A DNA stretch of 64,000 nucleotides from Agrobacterium sp. a22-2 (GCF_012276985.1 NZ_JAAXMM010000009.1:124001-188000), one strand, 5' to 3'; shown: positions 1-10,438, counted from the stretch's first letter. Numbers and translations: made by a program. The notes: generated by a model not told the origin, from the sequence alone.

Positions 1-32
1 ACCTGCCCCGCACCGCAAATGATGACTTTCAT
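1..32 (-). CDS. trkA: TrkA, potassium uptake regulator, first 11 codons only
   Basis: Read on the minus strand, an ATG at 32-30 opens a frame giving MKVIICGAGQV, which runs off the window edge. This is the typical opening of the TrkA N-terminal Rossmann (RCK/NAD-binding) domain, with the start of the glycine-rich GxGxxG nucleotide loop. TrkA is the cytoplasmic NAD-binding subunit that gates Trk potassium uptake. It lies 63 bases downstream of ntrX on the same strand, which matches the ntrX-trkA order I know from rhizobia. Only 11 residues are visible, so the identification rests on this motif plus context. Confidence 0.7.
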   Translation of the reverse strand, partial: MKVIICGAGQ

Positions 33-95
33 GACGTTTCTTTCATCGAGATGACCGGCATCGGCGCCGCCGCTGCTCGCCTGCTGCGGGACATT

Positions 96-1460
96 CTATA
101 CGCCAAGCGATTTCAGTTTGCGATGCAAGGCTGAGCGCTCCATGCCGACGAATTCCGCCGTGCGCGAGATATTGCCGCCGAAGCGGTTGATCTGGGCAAT
201 CAGATAGTCGCGCTCGAACATTTCGCGGGCCTCGCGCAGCGGCAGCGTCATGATGTGATAGTCGCTCTTGCCGGACATTTTCGGCAGCATGTCGCCGAGA
301 TCGGTCGGCAGCATGTCGGCGGTGATCGGCGCTTCCGGGCTGTCGCTCTGGGCGAGAATCATCAGCCGCTCGATATTGTTGCGCAGCTGGCGGATATTGC
401 CCGGCCAATCATGGGCCTGCAGCACGGCCATGGCGTCCTCGCCAATCTTGCGCTGGCGAATGCCGGCCTGCTCGGAGATCTGGCGGACGAACATGTCGAC
501 CAGGAAGGGAATATCCTCGCGGCGCTCGGCCAGCGCCGGCACCCTCACGGGCACCACGGCCAAGCGATGGAACAGATCCTCGCGGAACCGCGCCTCGGCG
601 ATCAGGCCTTCCAGATTATAGGCGCTGGACGAGATGATGCGCACATCGACCTTGACGCGCTTCGATCCGCCGACGCGCTCGAATTGCTGGTCGACCAGCA
701 CGCGGAGAATCTTGTTCTGGGTCTCCCGCGGCATTTCGCCGATTTCGTCGAGATAGAGAATGCCGCGATGGGCTTCCTCCAGGGCGCCGATGCGGCGTGC
801 CTGGCCCGGTGCGCCCTCGGTGCCGAACAGAGCCACCTCCATGCGGTCCGGCGTGATCGCCGCGGCATTGAGCGTGACGAACGGACCGCCGGCGCGCGCC
901 GACCGCTTGTGGATCATGCGGGCGACCAGTTCCTTGCCGGCACCGGACGGGCCGACGATCATGATGCGGCTGTTGGTCGGAGCGACCTTCTCGATCGTCT
1001 GGCGCAATTGCGACACGGCAACAGACGTGCCGATCAACTCGACGGCATCGCCGGTGCGGCGCTTCAGGTCCGAGACCTCGCGCTTCAACTTGGAATTTTC
1101 AAGCGCCCGCTCGGCGATCAGGATCAGTCGATCGGTCTTGAACGGCTTCTCGATGAAATCGAAGGCGCCGCGCTTGATGGCCGACACCGCGGTCTCGACA
1201 TTGCCGTGGCCGGAGATCATCACGACAGGCAAGTCGGGGTGACGCGTCTTGATTTCATCGAGCAGCGACAGACCGTCGAGCCGGCTGCCCTGCATCCAGA
1301 TGTCGAGAAAGATCAGCCGCGGCACGCGGTCGGAAATGGCCGCGAGCGCACTGTCAGCATCATGCGCCGTGCGGGTTTCATGGCCCTCGTCGCTCAGGAT
1401 GCCCGAGACGATTTCGCGAATATCTTCCTCGTCATCCACTACGAGAATATCAGAGGCCAT
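96..1460 (-). CDS. ntrX: Nitrogen assimilation response regulator NtrX
   Basis: Response regulator of the NtrY/NtrX pair, cytoplasmic, 454 residues from the ATG at 1460. A start six codons further upstream is possible, but MASDILVVDDEED is the normal receiver opening. The receiver domain covers residues 1-120, with the acidic pair at 10-11 and the likely phospho-accepting Asp at 53. An AAA+ sigma-54-type domain follows, with Walker A GPSGAGKE at 170-177 and LYLDEIGEMP as Walker B. A Fis-type helix-turn-helix ends the protein (GGNISRTAEFVGMERSALH). The sigma-54 contact loop, GAFTGA in NtrC, reads TEGAPGQ here, so it probably cannot activate sigma-54 and may act by other means. It overlaps the ntrY stop by 11 bases, implying translational coupling. 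Confidence 0.95.
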   Translation of the reverse strand: MASDILVVDDEEDIREIVSGILSDEGHETRTAHDADSALAAISDRVPRLIFLDIWMQGSRLDGLSLLDEIKTRHPDLPVVMISGHGNVETAVSAIKRGAFDFIEKPFKTDRLILIAERALENSKLKREVSDLKRRTGDAVELIGTSVAVSQLRQTIEKVAPTNSRIMIVGPSGAGKELVARMIHKRSARAGGPFVTLNAAAITPDRMEVALFGTEGAPGQARRIGALEEAHRGILYLDEIGEMPRETQNKILRVLVDQQFERVGGSKRVKVDVRIISSSAYNLEGLIAEARFREDLFHRLAVVPVRVPALAERREDIPFLVDMFVRQISEQAGIRQRKIGEDAMAVLQAHDWPGNIRQLRNNIERLMILAQSDSPEAPITADMLPTDLGDMLPKMSGKSDYHIMTLPLREAREMFERDYLIAQINRFGGNISRTAEFVGMERSALHRKLKSLGV

Positions 1461-3723
1461 ATGCTGCTTCCTTGTCAATGTCAGTATCGGCGGCCGACTG
1501 CACGGGCTGGCGCGGCAGGATGATGCGGATCATCGCACCTCGGCCATGATCGAATTCCGCCGGTGCATCATGCAGTTCGAGCTGTCCGCCATGCTCTTCA
1601 ATAATCTTCTTGACGATGGCCAGGCCAAGCCCGGTGCCCTTGTCGCGCATCGTCATATAGGGCTCGAGAATGCGGTGACGGTTCTCGATCGGCAGGCCCT
1701 TGCCGTTGTCGATCACGTCGACCACGAAGCGATCCTGCGCCTCGTCGCGCTGCGCCCGGACCAGCACCTTGCCCTGCTGGCGCGGCTGATCGCCGGGCAC
1801 GGCCTCGATCGCCTCGACGGCGTTCTTGATCAGGTTGCCGACGGCCTGCGACAGCATGCGCGCATCGAACATGCCCTCCAGCGGCTCGTCGCCAAACTCG
1901 CGCAGGAACTGGCAGTCGGTATTGCCCATCTCGCGCAGGAAGACCGCGTCGCGCAGAATATCGCGCAGGTCGGACTTCTGCTTGGTCGGCTTGGGCATGC
2001 GGGCAAAGGACGAGAACTCGTCGACCATGCGGCCGATGTCCTCGACCTGCCGGACGATGGTGTCGGTGCACTGGTCGAAGACGGCGCGGTCGCTCTCGTC
2101 GATCTGCTTGCCGTAGCGGCGTTTCAGCCGTTCGGCAGAGAGCTGGATCGGGGTCAGCGGGTTCTTGATTTCGTGGGCGATGCGCCGCGCCACATCGGCC
2201 CAGGCGGTGGAGCGCTGGGCAATCACCAGGTCGGTGATGTCATCCAGGGTGATCACGTAGGAATCGACCGAATTACGGGTCTCCTCACGGGTGACCTGCA
2301 CGCTCAAGGTCCGTTCCTTGCCGCCACGCATCAGGTTGATCTGCTTGCGGAAATTGCCGCGATGGCGGATCGAGGCCTCGGACAGGACGGCATTGATCTC
2401 CGGCGCCACGCGTTCCAGTTTCTCGCCGATCAACTGCTCGGTGCATTGGGCGAGGAACAGTTCCGCCGAAGGATTGACGATGGTGATGACGCCGTCGTCC
2501 TCGACGCCGATGACGGCGGCCGTCACGCCCGACAGAACGGCCTCGATGAAGCGGCGCCGGTCGTCCACCTCGTCCTTGGCCTCCAGGATCTCGTCGCGCT
2601 GGGTGCGGATCTGGGAAATCATCTTGTTGAAGGTGCGCGACAGGCTGCCGACATCGCCATCGGCGACGCGCACCGGCACGATGACGTTCATGTTGCCGGA
2701 GGCGACGTTGTCGGCGGCACTGATCAACAGACGGATCGGCCGGACGATCCGGTCAGCCACCGCGATCGCCGTCCAGATGGCGGCCAGAAGCACGATCAGC
2801 GCAAAGCCGAGATAGAGCACGGCAAAGGCAATCTGCAGGGTCGTGCGCCCGGCCTCCATCGACTGGTACTCGGCGGTGTTTTCCTCCATCTCGCGCATCG
2901 CCGACATGACCTTCGGATCGACGGCGCGGATCGTGTAGAGGAAGGCGCCGGTGATCGAATCCAGCTTGATGATCGCGCCGACCAGGTTGGTCACGCCAGG
3001 GGGAATGAGAGTCGGCTGGCCGGCTGCAGCCTTTTCAAGCGCGTCGGTCGGAATGGCGGGCAGCGGCTTTTCGGTCGGAATGTCGGCTTGCGCCATGGCC
3101 GAGCCGTCCTGGCGCACCAGAAAGGCGCCGAGAAGGCCGCGGCCCTTGGCCTGACGGGTCATCAACTGCACGAATCCGGTGCGATCGAGATAATAGAGCG
3201 CCCGGTTGCGCTCCAGATCGTTGGCCATCGAAATGGTCTGGCCCTGCAGATAGCTGGCGTTTTCCAGCATATAGGCCTGCGCGACATTCATCGACGAACT
3301 GACGATCGACTGGGTTCGGAGCGAAAACCAACGATCGAGCCCGACATTCAGTGTGATACTGGCAAAGATCGCAACAAGAATGGCAGGCGTGATCGCGACG
3401 ATGGAAAACAGCACGACGATGCGCACATGCAGGCGGGCGGCGGCCCGTCCGCGGGTGCGTGCCTTCAATAGGCGCCCGACCTCGCGGCCGATCAGAAACA
3501 TCAGGCCGACCACGAACAGCGCATTGAGGACGGCCGAGGCGATCAGCACCTTGGAGGTCGGCTCGATGGGTGTCAGGCCGAGCAGAACGGGCAGTGTGAA
3601 GATCGCGCAGAGCAGCGCGCCGCCGGCCAGCAGCAGGCCAGGCAAAGCGAAGGATGCCCGGCGATCCTGCGCGACGGCCAACGCTTCCTCGTCGGCGCTG
3701 CTTACGATCTGGCGCTTCGCCAT
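1450..3723 (-). CDS. ntrY: Nitrogen sensor histidine kinase NtrY
   Basis: Membrane sensor kinase of 757 residues that phosphorylates NtrX. Three hydrophobic segments occur at about residues 25-50, 58-80 and 102-125. A periplasmic stretch of about 170 residues follows, then a fourth membrane segment at about 297-325, a HAMP linker, and a PAS domain at about 390-500. The HisKA dimerisation domain carries the phospho-accepting His517 in the motif [14 protein letters not shown]. The C-terminal HATPase domain shows the N box (GNLIKNAVEA), DNGKG, and the G box GTGLGLAIV. The length and order match family NtrY. It has its own upstream gap of 219 bases after ntrC, so ntrYX may form a separate transcription unit. 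Confidence 0.96.
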   Translation of the reverse strand: MAKRQIVSSADEEALAVAQDRRASFALPGLLLAGGALLCAIFTLPVLLGLTPIEPTSKVLIASAVLNALFVVGLMFLIGREVGRLLKARTRGRAAARLHVRIVVLFSIVAITPAILVAIFASITLNVGLDRWFSLRTQSIVSSSMNVAQAYMLENASYLQGQTISMANDLERNRALYYLDRTGFVQLMTRQAKGRGLLGAFLVRQDGSAMAQADIPTEKPLPAIPTDALEKAAAGQPTLIPPGVTNLVGAIIKLDSITGAFLYTIRAVDPKVMSAMREMEENTAEYQSMEAGRTTLQIAFAVLYLGFALIVLLAAIWTAIAVADRIVRPIRLLISAADNVASGNMNVIVPVRVADGDVGSLSRTFNKMISQIRTQRDEILEAKDEVDDRRRFIEAVLSGVTAAVIGVEDDGVITIVNPSAELFLAQCTEQLIGEKLERVAPEINAVLSEASIRHRGNFRKQINLMRGGKERTLSVQVTREETRNSVDSYVITLDDITDLVIAQRSTAWADVARRIAHEIKNPLTPIQLSAERLKRRYGKQIDESDRAVFDQCTDTIVRQVEDIGRMVDEFSSFARMPKPTKQKSDLRDILRDAVFLREMGNTDCQFLREFGDEPLEGMFDARMLSQAVGNLIKNAVEAIEAVPGDQPRQQGKVLVRAQRDEAQDRFVVDVIDNGKGLPIENRHRILEPYMTMRDKGTGLGLAIVKKIIEEHGGQLELHDAPAEFDHGRGAMIRIILPRQPVQSAADTDIDKEAAYGL

Positions 3724-3942
3724 GAAAATTCCACTCCCCGCCCCGAACGATCGTCCGGGGTATCGCCGACATCATTATGGTCAGAAAGCCGGTCAGCCCG
3801 GCACACGACCTTTATCGCGATCTCCGCCCGCGCGCTCCCGTCCGGACAACCGGGCAAAGGCGAGTGCGGTCACGGATTATCACGACTGCGTTGCCATTGA
3901 GCAACGCAATGTGGCGAAATTGCAACGCAGCTCCGTCGATTG
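3724..3942 (-). promoter_or_regulatory. ntrC-ntrY intergenic region with an inverted repeat
   Basis: This 219-base gap separates the ntrC stop from the ntrY start, both on the minus strand. It holds a small inverted repeat at 3888-3907 (GCGTTG, 8-base spacer, CAACGC), with a further copy of TTGCAACGC at about 3919-3927. No run of T follows on the minus strand, so it is not a clear intrinsic terminator. The gap is long enough to carry an ntrYX promoter, but I cannot point to convincing -35/-10 boxes. Confidence 0.3.
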
Positions 3943-5394
3943 TCAAGCGCCGCGAGAGCTTCTGTAGACCGAAACGCCGAGTTCCCGGATTTTCTTGCGC
4001 AAGGTATTTCGATTGAGGCCAAGCAGATCGGCCGCCTTGATCTGGTTGCCGCGTGTGGCCGTCAGGGCGGCCAGAATCAGCGGGTATTCCATTTCGGTCA
4101 GAACACGGTCGTAAAGGCCGGACGGCGGCAGGGCATCGCCGAAGCTGGCGAAATAGGTGCGCATGTTTTCCTCGACCGCCTGGGCAATCGACATGGAGCC
4201 GCCGCCATTGCCGGTCTTGGCGATCGGGCTGTCGGTGATATCGGAGCGCAATTCCGATTCGATGATCTCCCGGGACATGACATCCTGGGGATAAAGCGCC
4301 ATCAGCCGGCGGACGAGGTTTTCCAGTTCGCGCACGTTGCCGGGCCAGGCATAGGACTTCATGACCTCAATGGCCTCGGTGTCGAAACGCTTGGAATCCA
4401 GGCCTTCCTTCTCACCCTGCTGGATGAAATGGCGGACGAGGTCGGGGATATCCTCGGCGCGATCCCGCAAAGGCGGCAAGCGCAGCGGAACGACGTTCAG
4501 GCGATAATAAAGGTCTTCGCGGAACAGGCCCTGATTGATCGAATGCTTGAGGTCCTTGTTAGTGGCCGCAACGATGCGCACGTCGGTGCGGATCGGGGTG
4601 CGGCCGCCGACGGTCGTGTATTCGCCCTGCTGCAGCACGCGCAGCAACCGGGTCTGAGCATCCATCGGCATGTCGCCGATCTCGTCGAGAAACAGCGTAC
4701 CGCCCTCGGCCTGCTCGAAACGGCCGGTGGAGCGGTTCTGCGCGCCGGTGAAGGCACCCTTCTCGTGGCCGAACAGTTCCGATTCGATCAGATCGCGCGG
4801 AATGGCGGCCATGTTGATGGCGACGAAGGGACCGTTGCGGCGCTTGCCGTAGTCATGCAGGGCGCGGGCCACCAGTTCCTTGCCGGTGCCCGATTCGCCG
4901 GTGATCATCAGCGTCAAATCCGTCTGCATCAGCCGGGCTAGAACGCGGTAGATTTCCTGCATGGCAGCGGAGCGACCGACCAGCGGCATGCCGTCCTGCA
5001 TGTCGTCATCGAGCCGCGCCGGCTTTCGTTTCGGCTCAGAGAGCGCCCGACCGATGATGGCGATCAGTTCGGTCAGGTCGAACGGCTTCGGCAGATAATC
5101 GTATGCGCCCTTTTCCGAGGCCTTGATCGCCGTCATGAAGGTGTTCTGGGCGCTCATCACCAGAACCGGCAGTTCGGGCCGCGCCTTCTTGATGCGTGGC
5201 AGCAGGTCGAAGGCGTTCTCGTCCGGCATGATGACATCGGTCACCACGAGATCGCCCTCCCCGGCGGAAATCCAGCGCCAGAGGGTAGCGGCATTGGAGG
5301 TGATGCGAACATCGTATCCGGCCCGGGTCAGCGCCTGGTTCAGCACGGTACGAATGGCTGCATCATCATCGGCGACAAGAATCGTGGCAGTCAT
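3943..5394 (-). CDS. ntrC: Nitrogen regulation response regulator NtrC
   Basis: Sigma-54 activator of 483 residues that switches on nitrogen-scavenging genes when phosphorylated by NtrB. The receiver domain is at residues 1-120, with the acidic triad at 10-11 and Asp53 as the phosphorylation site. The AAA+ domain has Walker A GESGTGKE at 166-173 and an intact GAFTGA loop at 213-218, so it should work with RpoN. A C-terminal Fis-type helix-turn-helix ([23 protein letters not shown]) binds the enhancer. Its ATG shares one base with the ntrB stop (TGATG), so the two are translationally coupled. The sigma-54 promoter of glnII at about 39980 is a likely target. Confidence 0.97.
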   Translation of the reverse strand: MTATILVADDDAAIRTVLNQALTRAGYDVRITSNAATLWRWISAGEGDLVVTDVIMPDENAFDLLPRIKKARPELPVLVMSAQNTFMTAIKASEKGAYDYLPKPFDLTELIAIIGRALSEPKRKPARLDDDMQDGMPLVGRSAAMQEIYRVLARLMQTDLTLMITGESGTGKELVARALHDYGKRRNGPFVAINMAAIPRDLIESELFGHEKGAFTGAQNRSTGRFEQAEGGTLFLDEIGDMPMDAQTRLLRVLQQGEYTTVGGRTPIRTDVRIVAATNKDLKHSINQGLFREDLYYRLNVVPLRLPPLRDRAEDIPDLVRHFIQQGEKEGLDSKRFDTEAIEVMKSYAWPGNVRELENLVRRLMALYPQDVMSREIIESELRSDITDSPIAKTGNGGGSMSIAQAVEENMRTYFASFGDALPPSGLYDRVLTEMEYPLILAALTATRGNQIKAADLLGLNRNTLRKKIRELGVSVYRSSRGA

Positions 5395-6539
5395 CAGCGT
5401 TTTCCTGTGGATTTCGCAGGGGTGAAGTCGTCAATCACGTCGGCCTTTGAGACCGGCATGAGAACCCGAAATGTCGTGCGGCTGGCCTGGCTGTCGCATT
5501 CGACGATACCGCCATGGCCCCCGATAATCTTGGCGACCAGCGCCAGGCCAAGCCCGGATCCGTTGGTCTTGGTGGTGATGAACGGATCGAACAGATGCGG
5601 CAGCAGGTCCTCGGGCACGCCGGGACCATTGTCATGCACGCAGAATTCCAGCGGCAGGGAGATCTTCTCGCGCGATCCGGCAACCGACAGGCGGATGCCC
5701 GGTCGGTAGGCTGTGGTCAGTTGGATCTCGCCATCCGGCTTGTCGCCGACCGCTTCCGAGGCATTCTTGATCAGGTTGAGGAAGACCTGCACCAATTGGT
5801 CGCGATTGGCATAGACCGGCGGCAGGGACGGATCGTAGCTCTCGGTGATCTTGATATTGCGGGCAAAGCCGGCCTTGGCGATGGCTTTGACATGGTCGAG
5901 GACCGAATGAATGTTGATCGACATGCGATCGACCGGCCGTTCGTCGGAAAAGATCTCCATGCGATCGACCAGCGAGACAATCCGGTCGGTCTCGTCGCAG
6001 ATCAGCCGGGTCAGCGCCCGATCGTCGTCCGGCACGGACATTTCCAGTAATTGCGCAGCGCCCCTGATGCCGGACAGCGGATTCTTGATTTCATGCGCCA
6101 GCATGGAGGCGAGACCCGTTACCGAGCGGGCGGCGGCGCGATGGGTCAGTTGCCGGTCGATCTTGTCGGCCATGGAACGTTCCTGGAAGACCACGACCAC
6201 GGCGCCCGGCTCGCTCATCACGGGGGCGACATAGAGGTCCACGAGCTTGTCCTGCCCCAATCGTGGCGAACTGAGATCCACCCGGTATTCGTTGACCGGG
6301 GCGCGGCGCTCGCGCACCTGGTCGATCAAGGCCAGCAGCGGACTGCCGAACGGAATGAAGGTGGAGACGCGGTAGCGCGCCAGATGGCTGGCGCTGGCTC
6401 CGAAAAAGGCCTCCGCCTCCCAATTGGCAAAGGCGATATGGCCGTTGGCATCGACCAGTATCACCGGGTTCTGGATGGCGTTCAGAACCGCCATGGCCAG
6501 CCCGTTGCCGCTTCCCGAGATCACGCCGTCCGCGCTCAT
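5394..6539 (-). CDS. ntrB: Nitrogen regulation sensor kinase/phosphatase NtrB
   Basis: Soluble histidine kinase that phosphorylates or dephosphorylates NtrC under control of PII protein. I place the start at the ATG ending at 6539 (MSADGVISG, 381 residues), because it overlaps the dusB stop as ATGA. A start five codons upstream is possible. It has a PAS domain at about residues 15-125, a HisKA domain with His149 in [13 protein letters not shown], and a HATPase domain with [14 protein letters not shown] and GSGLGLALV motifs. No membrane segment is present, as expected for the family. It sits in the dusB-ntrB-ntrC operon. Confidence 0.96.
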   Translation of the reverse strand: MSADGVISGSGNGLAMAVLNAIQNPVILVDANGHIAFANWEAEAFFGASASHLARYRVSTFIPFGSPLLALIDQVRERRAPVNEYRVDLSSPRLGQDKLVDLYVAPVMSEPGAVVVVFQERSMADKIDRQLTHRAAARSVTGLASMLAHEIKNPLSGIRGAAQLLEMSVPDDDRALTRLICDETDRIVSLVDRMEIFSDERPVDRMSINIHSVLDHVKAIAKAGFARNIKITESYDPSLPPVYANRDQLVQVFLNLIKNASEAVGDKPDGEIQLTTAYRPGIRLSVAGSREKISLPLEFCVHDNGPGVPEDLLPHLFDPFITTKTNGSGLGLALVAKIIGGHGGIVECDSQASRTTFRVLMPVSKADVIDDFTPAKSTGKR

Positions 6540-7558
6540 GCGGCCTCCTGACACTGTTCGACCGCGCGGCCATCAAGGGCGCGATACAGGCTTTTCTCGA
6601 CGAAATCCGCATCCCTCGAGGTCATGATCTCGGCCTTCTGCTGCGGATCGAGATCGGCCGCGAAGCGCTCGAGATACCAGCCGAGATGTTTGCGGGCATG
6701 GCGAACGCCGACCGCCGCACCATAGTGCTCCAGCATCATGCGGTAATGCTCGACAACGATATCGGCAATCCTATCAGGCGGCGGCGGCGCACCGCCTGCC
6801 AGCACGCCGGCATGCCAGGGCCGGCCCTGACAGGCGCGGCCGACCATGACGGCATCGGCGCCCGACCGTTCCAGAATATCAAGCGCGTCCTGACGGCTAT
6901 CGACATCGCCATTGGCAATCAGCGGGATGGTGACGGCCTGCCGGACGGCGGCAATCGCATCCCAATCGGCGCGGCCTTCGTAAAACTGCATGCGAGTGCG
7001 GCCGTGGATGGTGACGGCCTGGATGCCGGCCTGCTCGGCGCGCCGGGCGATATCCGGGGCATTGATCGAATTTTCGTCCCAGCCGAGCCGCATTTTCAGC
7101 GTGACCGGCACGCTCACTGCCTTGACCGTGGCTTCGACGATGGCGAGCGCATGATCCGGCTCGCGCATCAGCGCCGAACCCGCATAACCGCCGATCACCT
7201 TCTTGGCAGGGCAGCCCATGTTGATATCGATGATATCGGCGCCATTGGCCTCGGCGATTTTTGCGGCTTCAGCCATCCAGTGAGGGTCACGGCCAGCAAG
7301 CTGCACCATATGCGGCTTCAGGCCGGCACCTTTCAGGCGGACCCAGGACTCCTCGGCATTATGAACCAGTTCGCGGCTTGCCACCATCTCGGTCACCACA
7401 AGTCCGGCACCATATCGCCAGGCAAGGCTTCGGAACGGCAGATCGCTGACGCCCGACATCGGCGCAAGCACGACGCGGTTGCGGATGGCAATGGGCCCGA
7501 TCTGGAAAGGCGCCTCAAGTTTTTCGGAACACAAATGACTATCTTTCGGGCACGTCAC
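6536..7558 (-). CDS. dusB: tRNA-dihydrouridine synthase DusB (NifR3)
   Basis: FMN-dependent enzyme that reduces specific uridines in tRNA to dihydrouridine. The TIM barrel opens with [17 protein letters not shown]. The catalytic cysteine is at about residue 116 in [11 protein letters not shown], followed by GSALMR, the substrate/FMN motif KMRLGWD, the barrel motif TIHGRTR, and the FMN-phosphate segment IANGDV. Length is about 340 residues if the GTG at 7558 is used. No ATG lies near, and a TTG eight codons in is an alternative, so the exact start is uncertain. It is the first gene of the dusB-ntrB-ntrC operon, the same nifR3-ntrB-ntrC arrangement known from alphaproteobacteria. Confidence 0.95.
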   Translation of the reverse strand: MTCPKDSHLCSEKLEAPFQIGPIAIRNRVVLAPMSGVSDLPFRSLAWRYGAGLVVTEMVASRELVHNAEESWVRLKGAGLKPHMVQLAGRDPHWMAEAAKIAEANGADIIDINMGCPAKKVIGGYAGSALMREPDHALAIVEATVKAVSVPVTLKMRLGWDENSINAPDIARRAEQAGIQAVTIHGRTRMQFYEGRADWDAIAAVRQAVTIPLIANGDVDSRQDALDILERSGADAVMVGRACQGRPWHAGVLAGGAPPPPDRIADIVVEHYRMMLEHYGAAVGVRHARKHLGWYLERFAADLDPQQKAEIMTSRDADFVEKSLYRALDGRAVEQCQEAA

Positions 7559-7707
7559 ATTTCTGCACGATTTTTAGACAAAGAATAAGCCTTTGCCAAG
7601 CGAAATCGCGGCGGGGCGATAATAATCCGGGCAGATGCTGGAATCTTCGCGCCGGAGCCGATAGAGGACTGTCGGGCTCCACCAGCAATTCGGGATTTGC
7701 TGTGCAT

Positions 7708-8922
7708 ATGCAACATGACAAGGCAAGGTCAACCGGAATCGTCATCGTCGCGGCCGGTCGCGGTGAAAGAGCCGGCGCTTCCGTCGAGGGACCCAAGCAA
7801 TACAGGATGATCGGCGGCAAGCCTGTTATTACCCACACAATCCAGCATTTCCAGAGCTTTGCCGCTGATATGCCTGTCGTCGTGGTGATCCATCCCGACG
7901 ACAGAGCGCTGCTCGACAAGGCCCTGACGTTTTTGCCGCAGTGCGAAGGGGATATCAGGATCGTGTCGGGCGGGCAGACTCGACAGGCCTCCGTTCTGGC
8001 CGGCCTGCGGGCGCTGCGCGACGTCAGGATCGATACCGTGCTGATCCACGATGGCGTCCGGCCGTTTGTCGAGGCGGATCTGATCGCACGGGTGATATCA
8101 GCCCTGGCGGACGGGGCGGACGGCGCGCTGCCTGTCATGCCGGTCACCGATACGCTGAAGCGCGGCACGCCGGACGGGTTGAGCGACGGAACCGTATCAC
8201 GGGCTAACCTGTTTGCCGCGCAGACGCCGCAGGGCTTTGCCTATGAGGCGATCCTTGCCGCCCACCAACGGGCCGAGACGGATGGCCGGACCGACTTCAC
8301 CGACGATGCCGCGATTGCCGAATGGGCCGGCCTTACAGTCCGGCTTGTCGAGGGCTCGCCGGATAATGTAAAACTGACCGTCCAGAGGGATATCGCCATG
8401 GCCGATGCCAAACTGTCCGCACCTGCCCTGCCCGATGTGCGAACCGGCAACGGCTATGACGTACACCAGTTGGAACCCGGCGATGGGGTGACACTCTGTG
8501 GCATCTTCATAAGGCATGACCAGAAGCTCAAGGGCCACTCGGACGCCGACGTGGCGCTGCATGCGCTAACCGACGCGCTGCTGGCAACCTGCGGGGCCGG
8601 TGATATCGGCGACCACTTCCCGCCGTCCGACATGCAGTGGAAAGGGGCTGCGTCACGCATCTTCCTGGAGCATGCCGCCAAGATCGTCCGCGACCATGGC
8701 GGCACGATCATGAATGCCGATATTTCGCTGATTGCCGAAGCCCCGAAGATCGGCCCGCATCGGCAGGAGATGCGCGAGAAGCTCAGCGAAATCCTCGGCA
8801 TTTCGCTGGAGCGCTGTTCGGTCAAGGCGACGACCAATGAGACCATCGGCTTTGTCGGCCGGCGCGAGGGCATAGCCGCCATCGCCACGGCGACGGTCGT
8901 TTTTGCAGGACAGCCGTCATGA
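7708..8922 (+). CDS. ispDF: Bifunctional IspD/IspF isoprenoid enzyme
   Basis: Fusion of two non-consecutive steps of the MEP isoprenoid pathway. Residues 1 to about 225 are IspD (2-C-methyl-D-erythritol 4-phosphate cytidylyltransferase), with the nucleotide loop [10 protein letters not shown] and the motif HDGVRPFV. Residues from about 245 onward are IspF (2,4-cyclodiphosphate synthase), with GNGYDVHQL, the metal-binding region [17 protein letters not shown], and [13 protein letters not shown]. The fusion is usual in alphaproteobacteria. The ATG at 7708 is taken as start; a GTG two codons upstream (7702) is equally possible. It is divergent from dusB and overlaps the next gene by four bases (ATGA). 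Confidence 0.96.
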   Translation: MQHDKARSTGIVIVAAGRGERAGASVEGPKQYRMIGGKPVITHTIQHFQSFAADMPVVVVIHPDDRALLDKALTFLPQCEGDIRIVSGGQTRQASVLAGLRALRDVRIDTVLIHDGVRPFVEADLIARVISALADGADGALPVMPVTDTLKRGTPDGLSDGTVSRANLFAAQTPQGFAYEAILAAHQRAETDGRTDFTDDAAIAEWAGLTVRLVEGSPDNVKLTVQRDIAMADAKLSAPALPDVRTGNGYDVHQLEPGDGVTLCGIFIRHDQKLKGHSDADVALHALTDALLATCGAGDIGDHFPPSDMQWKGAASRIFLEHAAKIVRDHGGTIMNADISLIAEAPKIGPHRQEMREKLSEILGISLERCSVKATTNETIGFVGRREGIAAIATATVVFAGQPS

Positions 8923-9425
8923 GCCTGTTTCCGGGCGATATCGAAGCGCAGGCAAGGCTGCTCATTGGCCTTTACACCGAACGTCGCCTGACGATCGCCA
9001 CGGCCGAATCCTGCACCGGTGGCCTGATCGCTGCTGCGCTCACCGAGATTGCCGGATCGTCCGCCGTGGTCGACCGGGGTTTCGTCACCTATTCAAACCA
9101 GGCCAAGACGGACCTGCTGGGCGTCAGAGCCGCAACGCTCGACAGCTTTGGTGCGGTCTCGAAGGAAACCGCGCTGCAGATGGCAAAAGGCGCCCTGATG
9201 CGGTCCGGCGCGTCAGCCGCCGTTGCCGTCACCGGCATTGCCGGGCCTGGCGGCGGATCGGCGGACAAGCCGGTCGGCCTGGTGCACCTGGCAGCCGTCA
9301 GCAGAGGCGGCCAGACGATGCATCGGGAAATGCGCTATGGCGATCTCGGTCGCAACGGCATCCGGCTGGCGACCGTCAGAACGGCTCTCGAACTGTTACG
9401 CGAACTCGGTCAGGACTCCGAGTAG
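8919..9425 (+). CDS. pncC: CinA C-terminal domain protein, nicotinamide-nucleotide amidase
   Basis: A 168-residue protein equal to the C-terminal (PncC) domain of CinA, without the N-terminal molybdopterin-like domain. The family deamidates nicotinamide mononucleotide to nicotinate mononucleotide, recycling NAD breakdown products. Conserved motifs are [22 protein letters not shown], given here as ATAESCTGG near residue 30, FVTYSNQAK, and the glycine-rich [11 protein letters not shown]. It overlaps the end of ispDF by ATGA, so it is translationally coupled. Its last 16 bases overlap the convergent ratA gene. Confidence 0.92.
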   Translation: MSLFPGDIEAQARLLIGLYTERRLTIATAESCTGGLIAAALTEIAGSSAVVDRGFVTYSNQAKTDLLGVRAATLDSFGAVSKETALQMAKGALMRSGASAAVAVTGIAGPGGGSADKPVGLVHLAAVSRGGQTMHREMRYGDLGRNGIRLATVRTALELLRELGQDSE

Positions 9426-9862
9426 ATCTTGTCGGCGCGGGCCTCGAAGGCCTCGCTGAACATGCGGAAGGCGCGGTCGAACATCGACCCCATCAAGGCG
9501 CCCAGCAGGCGGTTCTTGAACTCGTAGTCGATGAAGAAATGAACGGAACAGCCGCCCTCGCCGGCCGGCTCGAAACGCCAGCGGTTTTCGAGATAGCGAA
9601 ACGGCCCGTCGATATATTTGACGTCGATGGCGCGCTCGGCGGCGTTCAGCAGCACCTGCGTGGTAAAGGTCTCGCGGATCGCCTTGTAGCCGACCGTCAT
9701 GTCGGCCACCATCAGCACCTTGCCATCGCGCTCCTTGCGCGACCGGACGACCAGGGCCTCGCAGAGCGGCAGGAATTGTGGATAGCGCTCGATATCGGCG
9801 ACGAGATCGTACATCCGTTCGGGAGAATGCTTGACGGGACGGCGGGTTTCGAATTGCGGCAT
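9410..9862 (-). CDS. ratA: RatA/Coq10-like START-domain protein
   Basis: A 150-residue SRPBCC/polyketide-cyclase-like protein. The E. coli homologue RatA was described as a ribosome-association toxin. The mitochondrial and other bacterial homologues (COQ10) bind ubiquinone, which is the more likely role here. The START-fold markers are the opening MPQFETRRPV, the YPQFLPLCE segment at about residues 27-35, and the C-terminal helix GSMFDRAFRMFSEAFEARA. It is read on the minus strand and overlaps the end of pncC tail to tail by 16 bases. The cinA-ratA-lipA neighbourhood is, as I recall, normal for rhizobia, apart from the genes inserted after lipA here. Confidence 0.85.
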   Translation of the reverse strand: MPQFETRRPVKHSPERMYDLVADIERYPQFLPLCEALVVRSRKERDGKVLMVADMTVGYKAIRETFTTQVLLNAAERAIDVKYIDGPFRYLENRWRFEPAGEGGCSVHFFIDYEFKNRLLGALMGSMFDRAFRMFSEAFEARADKIYSES

Positions 9863-9871
9863 GAAACTGAG

Positions 9872-10438
9872 CTAATGACCGCGATCGAGAATGGCAAGTA
9901 GCCGACGGCTCTCCGCATGGGATTTCAACACCAGAACGGGAATTTCAACCGGGAATGCGGCCAACTGCGCCTCGATCCGCGGCGCTGCACTGTTTTCGAA
10001 GTTCCAGACGTAGCGCAGAAACTCAAGCGACACGCGCTCTGGGCAACCCTCCGCCATCTCCGGGCGGGACAGGCCTCGGTAGCGGATGGCACGAGAAAAG
10101 ACACCATACAGCGACACCCAACGCGGCGGCCGCATCCAGATGACAAGGTCGGTGCGTGGCAGACGCAGAGGCAGCGTGCTCGGGTTGGTGCCGTCCATGA
10201 TCCAACGCAGCCTCGCCACAATCTCCGAAATGCGTTGAACCATCTCCTCGCGCGGCCTCTGTTGCCAGCCGGGCAGCCAGAAGACCTCGCGGTCCATCGA
10301 CACGTAAGGCAATTCGAGCCTGCCGGCGAGCGCCTGTGACAGTGTGCTCTTGCCGCTGCCCGAGCAACCGATCACGAGGATCCGGTTGGAGGAGCGCAGG
10401 TGTTCGGCAGCATCAGTGATTGATATCAAGCGCGCCAT
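9872..10438 (-). CDS. P-loop kinase-like protein (adenylate kinase-like/FlaR type)
   Basis: A 188-residue protein with a clear Walker A motif, GCSGSGKST, at residues 24-32. It resembles the family annotated as DNA topology modulation protein or adenylate kinase-like, and likely binds ATP. The exact substrate is unknown. Matching family features are LPYVSMDREVFWLPGW, where these proteins usually have a conserved acidic residue and WxPGW. The phrase WIMDGTNPSTLPLRLPRTDLVIW resembles the nucleoside-kinase-like lid region and is given here only as IMDGTNPS. It lies 9 bases from ratA and 6 from higA. With higBA it appears to be an insertion between lipA and ratA. Confidence 0.75.
   Translation of the reverse strand: MARLISITDAAEHLRSSNRILVIGCSGSGKSTLSQALAGRLELPYVSMDREVFWLPGWQQRPREEMVQRISEIVARLRWIMDGTNPSTLPLRLPRTDLVIWMRPPRWVSLYGVFSRAIRYRGLSRPEMAEGCPERVSLEFLRYVWNFENSAAPRIEAQLAAFPVEIPVLVLKSHAESRRLLAILDRGH

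Noticed and set aside
1249..3471. A 740-codon open frame on the plus strand opposite ntrY
   Set aside because: It is antisense to the well-supported ntrY gene, His/Asp/Gly-rich in a way typical of GC-rich shadow frames, and matches no family.
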